Positions 63,601-64,000 of a stretch of 64,000 nucleotides of DNA are shown here, one piece after another. The DNA is from Roseivirga sp. UBA6061 (lineage in GTDB: Bacteria; Bacteroidota; Bacteroidia; Cytophagales; Cyclobacteriaceae), in contig DIYF01000155.1 in NCBI GenBank assembly GCA_002427745.1, forward strand, positions 1 to 64,000, read 5' to 3'. Each line of letters opens with the position of its first letter. Position 1 is the stretch's first letter. Under the pieces are notes generated by a model. The model was not told the origin of the DNA. It worked only from the letters and a program-made list of their open reading frames with translations, and did no database searches. Both the position numbers and the translations under genes were made by a program.

Positions 63601-64000
63601 CTTACCGACTTTGGTGATACAGCTGTTTTGGAATGCATTTATCGCACGGCTCTGTTTGAAGAGGATACGATTAATCGCTACGTAAGCAACTTCATATCGC
63701 TGCTGGGAAGCATCGTTGAAAATCCTCAGGAGCAGACGGGGCAATTGACACTACTCCGGGAGTCAGAAGTACAGGCTCTCATGGCCCTGAACGAAAACAA
63801 GGTCAGCTTCCCGGAGGGACAGACCATTGTAAGCCTCTTCGAGGAGCAGGCAGAGAAAACGCCAGATCAGATTGCGGTCAGCTTTGGCGAAACAAACCTG
63901 AGCTATGACCAATTGAATAAGCTTGCTAACCAACTGGCAGCTTATTTAAAGTCGGTTTATCACCTTAAGTCAGAAGAGGTGGTGGCCATTCAGCTAGACC
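57640..64000 (+). CDS. KS-AT-ACP-aminotransferase-C-A hybrid PKS/NRPS, incomplete at right edge
   Basis: At least 2120 residues are visible, with no stop before the edge. The start is the ATG at 57640, or 57703; the preceding in-frame stop is at 57628. A basic N-terminal helix (KLKRALVAIKKLKQRN) resembles a docking segment. KS has Cys221, His356 and His396. AT has Ser669 and HAFH, which favours malonyl-CoA. ACP carries Ser994. The PLP aminotransferase (about 1170-1575, GSA family) has Lys1464 in GTFSKHP. The C domain has an intact HHIICDG at 1736-1742. An adenylation domain begins near 2055. No KR or DH is present, so a beta-keto chain reaches the aminotransferase and should leave as a beta-amino acyl group. 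Confidence 0.93.
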   Translation, partial: MSFYEATLDQIDLPEQHRPSTMNGQEDKLKRALVAIKKLKQRNKELSTAEPIAVVGMGCRFPGGVSDPESFWKLLEEGKDVVGEVPKERWDIDEWYDADRHAEGKMYSRWGGFLSDIDRFDPTFFGISPREAANIDPQQRLLLEVAWEALENAGQTQSSLQNSDTGVYVGICGNDYQMKALSEVSKINAYSVLGTAHSAIVGRLSYILGLKGPNVAIDTACSSSLVSVHMAVQALRNNECSQAVAGGVNVVLSPEGSVYFSRLQAISPTGKCHTFSSKADGFVRSEGCGMIVLKRLSDAQRDGDHVQGVIRGSAINQDGNSQGFTAPNGPSQQDVIRKALLQADMDPASVDYVEAHGTGTELGDPIEISALSKVIGEARNGHGPLMVGSVKTNIGHAEGAAGIAGIIKSILSLQHECIPQSIHFDEPNPHIFWDEIPIKVVDKNTAWPRNEKPRVVGVSSFGFSGTNAHVVLEEAPLNGLADKETPETTARNLQLVTVSAKKPEALMAYSEKLKTFVKEKNDLNLADLAFSLATTRTHFNHREAFVVRDVNELSGVLEKQNTMPGGSDPSVECDKVAFLFTGQGSQYWQMGKGLYETEPVFREALDQCAELLKSHLDKDLLDLLFHDQSGKTLVNHTGYTQPALFALEYALARLWMSLGIEPAVLIGHSIGEVVAACIAGVFTLEEAILLIANRGRLMQSLPEGGTMLSVKVGREEVLPFLEGLEDSVSLAAENAPNQMVLSGKADVLESLKLELTAKGVKTRQLEVSHAFHSPLMEPVQQEFKETISGIRFKKPVLPVISNLTGELAGDEIATPDYWVKHIRGCVRFSSGVQQLEKLGIQLGLEIGPHPVLSSLAGLNQSEDSEIQWLFSLKRDREDQLIFLQQVAEWYKVGGEVNWTAFYQNREANRITLPTYPYQRKRYWLEESTAGRASAVVAEKREAEVTAGQPEEIASHTLSLNDILTQVKSIIMDALKMDESEISDTTALLEIGADSIVIMEVLKKIERTFRVKIPVRRIFEELTNIKLLGEFIYQNQPKEEIKSAREGDAAGLTTVQTRALTDAVTHGLNGTTSEKLKELLQIQQNVTSQLLDLLNGKEAVAATPELPINTNGMSSQNGQREPKKGNSSLPAFGIREKMAGKTNPYLEEFIKLYAERTKKSKAYTAEHRPKLADNRASAGFRFSTKEILYPLVSKTSEGSRFWDIDDNEYIDITMGFGSSIFGHQPEFVTQAVQHQLGQGMHIGPQSHLVGEVSELFTRITGLDRVCFVNTGTEAVMTAIRLARTHTNRKKLVIFSGAYHGHFDGVLGMFDELENRVEPMVGGTPRGMVEDLIVVDYCTEEALQTIQHNAHEIAGVLVEPVQSRHPEQRPGEFLKTLRELTSTLDIPLIFDEMITGFRLLPGGAQEYFGVKADIATYGKILGGGMPIGAIAGDSKYLDAIDGGAWNYGDQSYPEAETTFLAGTFSKHPLAMASARAVLAEIERRGNQAFQQLNTRTRELADRLNTFFEKESVGIEVVNTGSLFRFKFRENYDLLFFHLIRHGVYIWEGRNCFLSFAHTDEDINAIFEAVSRSIHDMKAGGILAGNESISYANEVAITSLNEETIELIPATTAQKQLWVLDKVDRGGSLAYTINTNLRLKGDLNVQILQDAIKEVVSRHEALNHCFDETGDYHKPLEEEQALAIPIEDLSDNPDEALTRLDRYLAEQSQKTFSLTEDRLIRFQIIQLNAKEFVLAMQAHHIICDGISTSIILQQITETYTAKLAGNELPAGRGLSYSDYLSWQREQMDSDAMQEHARFWVGEFKEVDSALNFPADRLSQGGDDYKGNSVKLEIGAELFGALRKTAESNGCTSFMLLFAAYATWLHRLSGQQDLVLGFPVSGRFLEDEENSMENLVAYNSHLLPVKSHQKGEETFLQFLRQTVSSLLTAFEHQEYPHAELLRSLGRNMEQGPLISTVFNVDKVGDTPVIPGMELSWLPQQAAYSNMDFKMNLTDFGDTAVLECIYRTALFEEDTINRYVSNFISLLGSIVENPQEQTGQLTLLRESEVQALMALNENKVSFPEGQTIVSLFEEQAEKTPDQIAVSFGETNLSYDQLNKLANQLAAYLKSVYHLKSEEVVAIQLD

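Noticed and set aside
57640..64000. Separate free aminotransferase gene within 61150-62400
   Set aside because: The reading frame is continuous from the KS through the aminotransferase into the condensation domain, with no stop or start between them.

Overview
This window most likely comes from a marine-type member of the Bacteroidota, probably order Cytophagales. The evidence is a type IX secretion C-terminal sorting domain on the DUF1501 protein, permease-prefix FtsX transporters paired with PadR, SufU-type Fe-S scaffolds, head-GIN lipoproteins, weak Shine-Dalgarno signals, and at least one promoter of the Bacteroidota form (TTG-N21-TAnnTTTG). The genus is not determinable from this alone. 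No rRNA, tRNA, CRISPR array, insertion sequence or phage gene was found.

Layout. 1-211: the end of a 40-bp tandem hairpin repeat. 212-4343: a molybdenum-cofactor sulfur-transfer group (mocA-like, moeB-rhodanese, moaD, moaE) followed by sufS-sufU. 4424-10138: two related sensor histidine kinases flanking a two-gene cell-wall operon (glucosaminidase and polysaccharide deacetylase). 10240-11378: an ArsI/CadI-type enzyme and a SigZ-type sigma factor, both with cysteine-rich C-termini. 11841-15112: a DUF1800-DUF1501 pair. 15262-24175: galactokinase, PadR plus FtsX-like permease, a berberine-bridge-type flavoprotein, a class III cyclase and a conserved helical protein. 24383-30285: glutamate synthase gltB-gltD. 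30673-35210: a secreted mono-haem-type protein and a flavin amine oxidase. 35413-36390: an autoregulated ArsR-SRPBCC pair. 36539-46246: mixed housekeeping and accessory genes, including a YheC/D-type ATP-grasp protein, folC-trmB-PAP2, an amidase, an acyltransferase, a membrane LytTR protein and a small membrane protein.

46477-64000 is the most notable part: the start of a biosynthetic gene cluster that runs off the right edge. It holds a cyclic-peptide-type ABC exporter and an SPFH/band-7 protein. These are followed by a 2819-residue FAAL-ACP-KS-AT-DH-ER-KR-ACP megasynthase and an incomplete KS-AT-ACP-aminotransferase-C-A megasynthase. Read in order, the line activates a fatty acid and extends it by one fully reduced unit. 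It then extends again to a beta-keto thioester, transaminates that to a beta-amino acyl chain, and condenses it with an amino acid. This is the logic of iturin/mycosubtilin-type lipopeptides with an added reducing module, here in a Bacteroidota background. The product is inferred, not known.

Limits: everything was read by eye from the sequence. Family names rest on recognised motifs. Starts are given with alternatives where the reading frame allows more than one.
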